In this document: positions 6,301 through 6,588 of the stretch, piece by piece
Layout of the letters: each line of letters starts with the position of its first letter
Numbering within the stretch: the stretch's first letter is position 1
Assembly (NCBI GenBank): GCA_937899365.1
Contig: CALBPH010000593.1
Coordinates: forward strand, 1-6,588
From: an uncultured Leptolyngbya sp.
GTDB lineage: Bacteria > Cyanobacteriota > Cyanobacteriia > Phormidesmidales > Phormidesmidaceae
DNA: 6,588 bases
Direction: 5' to 3'
Notes under the pieces: generated by a model
What the model was told of the DNA's origin: nothing
Database searches by the model: none
Seen by the model: only the letters and a program-made list of their open reading frames with translations
Program-made: the position numbers and the translations under genes

Positions 6301-6588
6301 CAAAGCCTGTCAGGGAGACAACCGCATCAACAACGGGCTCCTGGGTAACCGGTTCGTAAAAATATTGCTCTACGGGCTTGGAGAAATCTAGACCACCGGC
6401 AAACACAGGAATTACCCGAGCGCCCAGGTACTCTAGCTCTTGCACCATGGACACATAGTGGGCTTCGTCCCCGGTAACCAGGTGGGTTCGCTGCAAGACC
6501 AAACCAACACAGGGGGCTTTCTCTCGCTTGTGGGATGAGGGCAGATCTTGGCGAGAGCTGTACCAATTAAGGTACTCCTTAATGTCCT
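3335..6588 (-). CDS. chlH: Magnesium chelatase subunit H (ChlH), lacking the N-terminal part beyond the window edge
   Basis: ChlH binds protoporphyrin IX and, with the ATPase subunits ChlI and ChlD (and the GUN4 activator in cyanobacteria), inserts Mg2+ as the first committed step of chlorophyll synthesis. The window shows 1083 codons ending in TAG. The family is about 1330 residues, so roughly 245 N-terminal residues lie off the right edge. The frame stays open to the last base: DIKEYLNWYSSRQDLP is the first visible segment, so the TTG at 6502 is internal, not a start. Family motifs, numbered from the first visible residue, are GGPARQDHPKA (about 99-109), FSFPPDKGNVGTAAY (209-223), GVQPTFGYEGDPMRLLFSRS (323-342), HFGTHGSLEFMPGKQMGMSG (367-386), PGPGGDPIRNP (from 673) and FSNASGSYAANVNLAVENSS (from 847). 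The C-terminus ends RIEGVE, as in ChlH from Synechocystis. Gap-free agreement along the length separates it from the related cobalt chelatase CobN. No frameshift is seen; transcription ends at the hairpin 3241-3273. Confidence 0.98.
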   Translation of the reverse strand, partial: DIKEYLNWYSSRQDLPSSHKREKAPCVGLVLQRTHLVTGDEAHYVSMVQELEYLGARVIPVFAGGLDFSKPVEQYFYEPVTQEPVVDAVVSLTGFALVGGPARQDHPKAIEALTKLNRPYMVALPLVFQTTEEWEDSDLGLHPIQVALQMAIPELDGAIEPIVVSGRDGMTGRAITLQDRVAAISQRALKWANLRCLSRAQKKLAITVFSFPPDKGNVGTAAYLNVFGSIYRAMEDMKAGGYTIEDLPESPEALMLEVINDAQAQYNSPELNIAYRMSVSEYEQLTPYSERLEENWGPPPGTLNTDGQNLLVYGKTYGNLFIGVQPTFGYEGDPMRLLFSRSASPHHGFAAYYTFLEKIWKADAVLHFGTHGSLEFMPGKQMGMSGQCYPDNLIGSIPNLYYYAANNPSEATIAKRRGYAETISYLTPPAENAGLYKGLKELSDLIGSYQGLKEGGRAVSIVNAIIEKARQVNLVRDVTLPDVEDASEISKEDRDTLVGKIYIKLMEIESRLLPCGLHVIGKPPTAEEAVATLVNIASLDREEEGFKSLQRIISESLGRDIDEIYRNCYVGVFDDVQLLFEINDATRAAGGAIVNEQLDDEGRVSLKTMLKFFNFGKRKEPWVEALHNLGYKQVEEESLKPLFEYLQFCLKQVVADNELASLLKALDGEYVLPGPGGDPIRNPDVLPTGKNIHALDPQSIPTTAAVQSAKVVVDRLLERQRQDNGGQYPETIASVLWGTDNIKTYGESLAQMLWFVGVKPVPDALGRVNKLEIVPLEELGRPRVDVVINCSGVFRDLFVNQMALLDRAVKMAAEADEPLEMNFVRKHALKQAEEMGLSVREAATRIFSNASGSYAANVNLAVENSSWEEEAELQEMYLTRKSFAFNSDNPGVMDQSRDLFEATLKTADVTFQNLDSSEISLTDVSHYFDSDPTKVVSNLRDDGKKPTSFVADTTTANAQVRTLSETVRLDSRTKLLNPKWYEGMLANGYEGVRELSNRLVNTMGWSATADAVDNWVYEDTNTTFIEDEDMCKRLMDLNPNSFRRMVTTLLEVNGRGYWETSDENIERLQELYEEVENRIEGVE

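Noticed and set aside
6500..6502. TTG as the start of chlH
   Set aside because: The frame is open upstream to the window edge, and the upstream translation (DIKEYLNWY, then EKAPCVG) matches the conserved ChlH sequence, so the real start is outside the window.
1..6588. A novel defence, mobile or biosynthetic system
   Set aside because: All long frames are explained by PsbO, a small unknown protein, a glycoside-hydrolase-like protein and ChlH; no transposase, integrase, toxin, nuclease or repeat-spacer array is visible.

Overview
The window is a piece of a cyanobacterial chromosome. Two recognisable photosynthesis genes run off its edges. On the left is the 5' part of psbO, encoding the manganese-stabilising protein of photosystem II. 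On the right is about four fifths of chlH, encoding the large subunit of magnesium chelatase. Both lie on the minus strand and both reading frames are intact as far as they can be seen. Three copies of the cyanobacterial palindrome GCGATCGC (HIP1) agree with this origin. I cannot name the genus from the sequence alone.

Layout from left to right: psbO 5' part (1-496, minus); a 332-base gap holding the psbO leader and promoter candidates (497-828); a 108-residue protein of unknown function (829-1155, plus); a 223-base gap with a possible terminator, a good extended -10 promoter and a structured leader; a 501-residue exported glycoside-hydrolase-like protein (1379-2884, plus); a 450-base convergent gap rich in small inverted repeats (2885-3334), which may hold a decayed coding remnant and contains a convincing intrinsic terminator for chlH; and chlH (3335 to the window end, minus).

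psbO and chlH serve the same overall process (the water-splitting complex and the first committed step of chlorophyll synthesis), but they are far apart, have separate terminators or leaders, and are not one operon here. The two plus-strand genes between them have no visible metabolic link to them. The 108-residue gene and the hydrolase gene are probably separate transcription units, because a terminator-like hairpin and an extended -10 promoter lie between them.

I found no CRISPR array, tRNA, rRNA, intact mobile element, defence system or biosynthetic cluster. The region looks mostly ordinary. The points most worth a second look are the lipoprotein-type signal of PsbO, the leaders of psbO and the hydrolase gene, the uncharacterised 108-residue protein, and the 2885-3061 stretch, where two overlapping minus-strand frames read like a frameshifted protein remnant.
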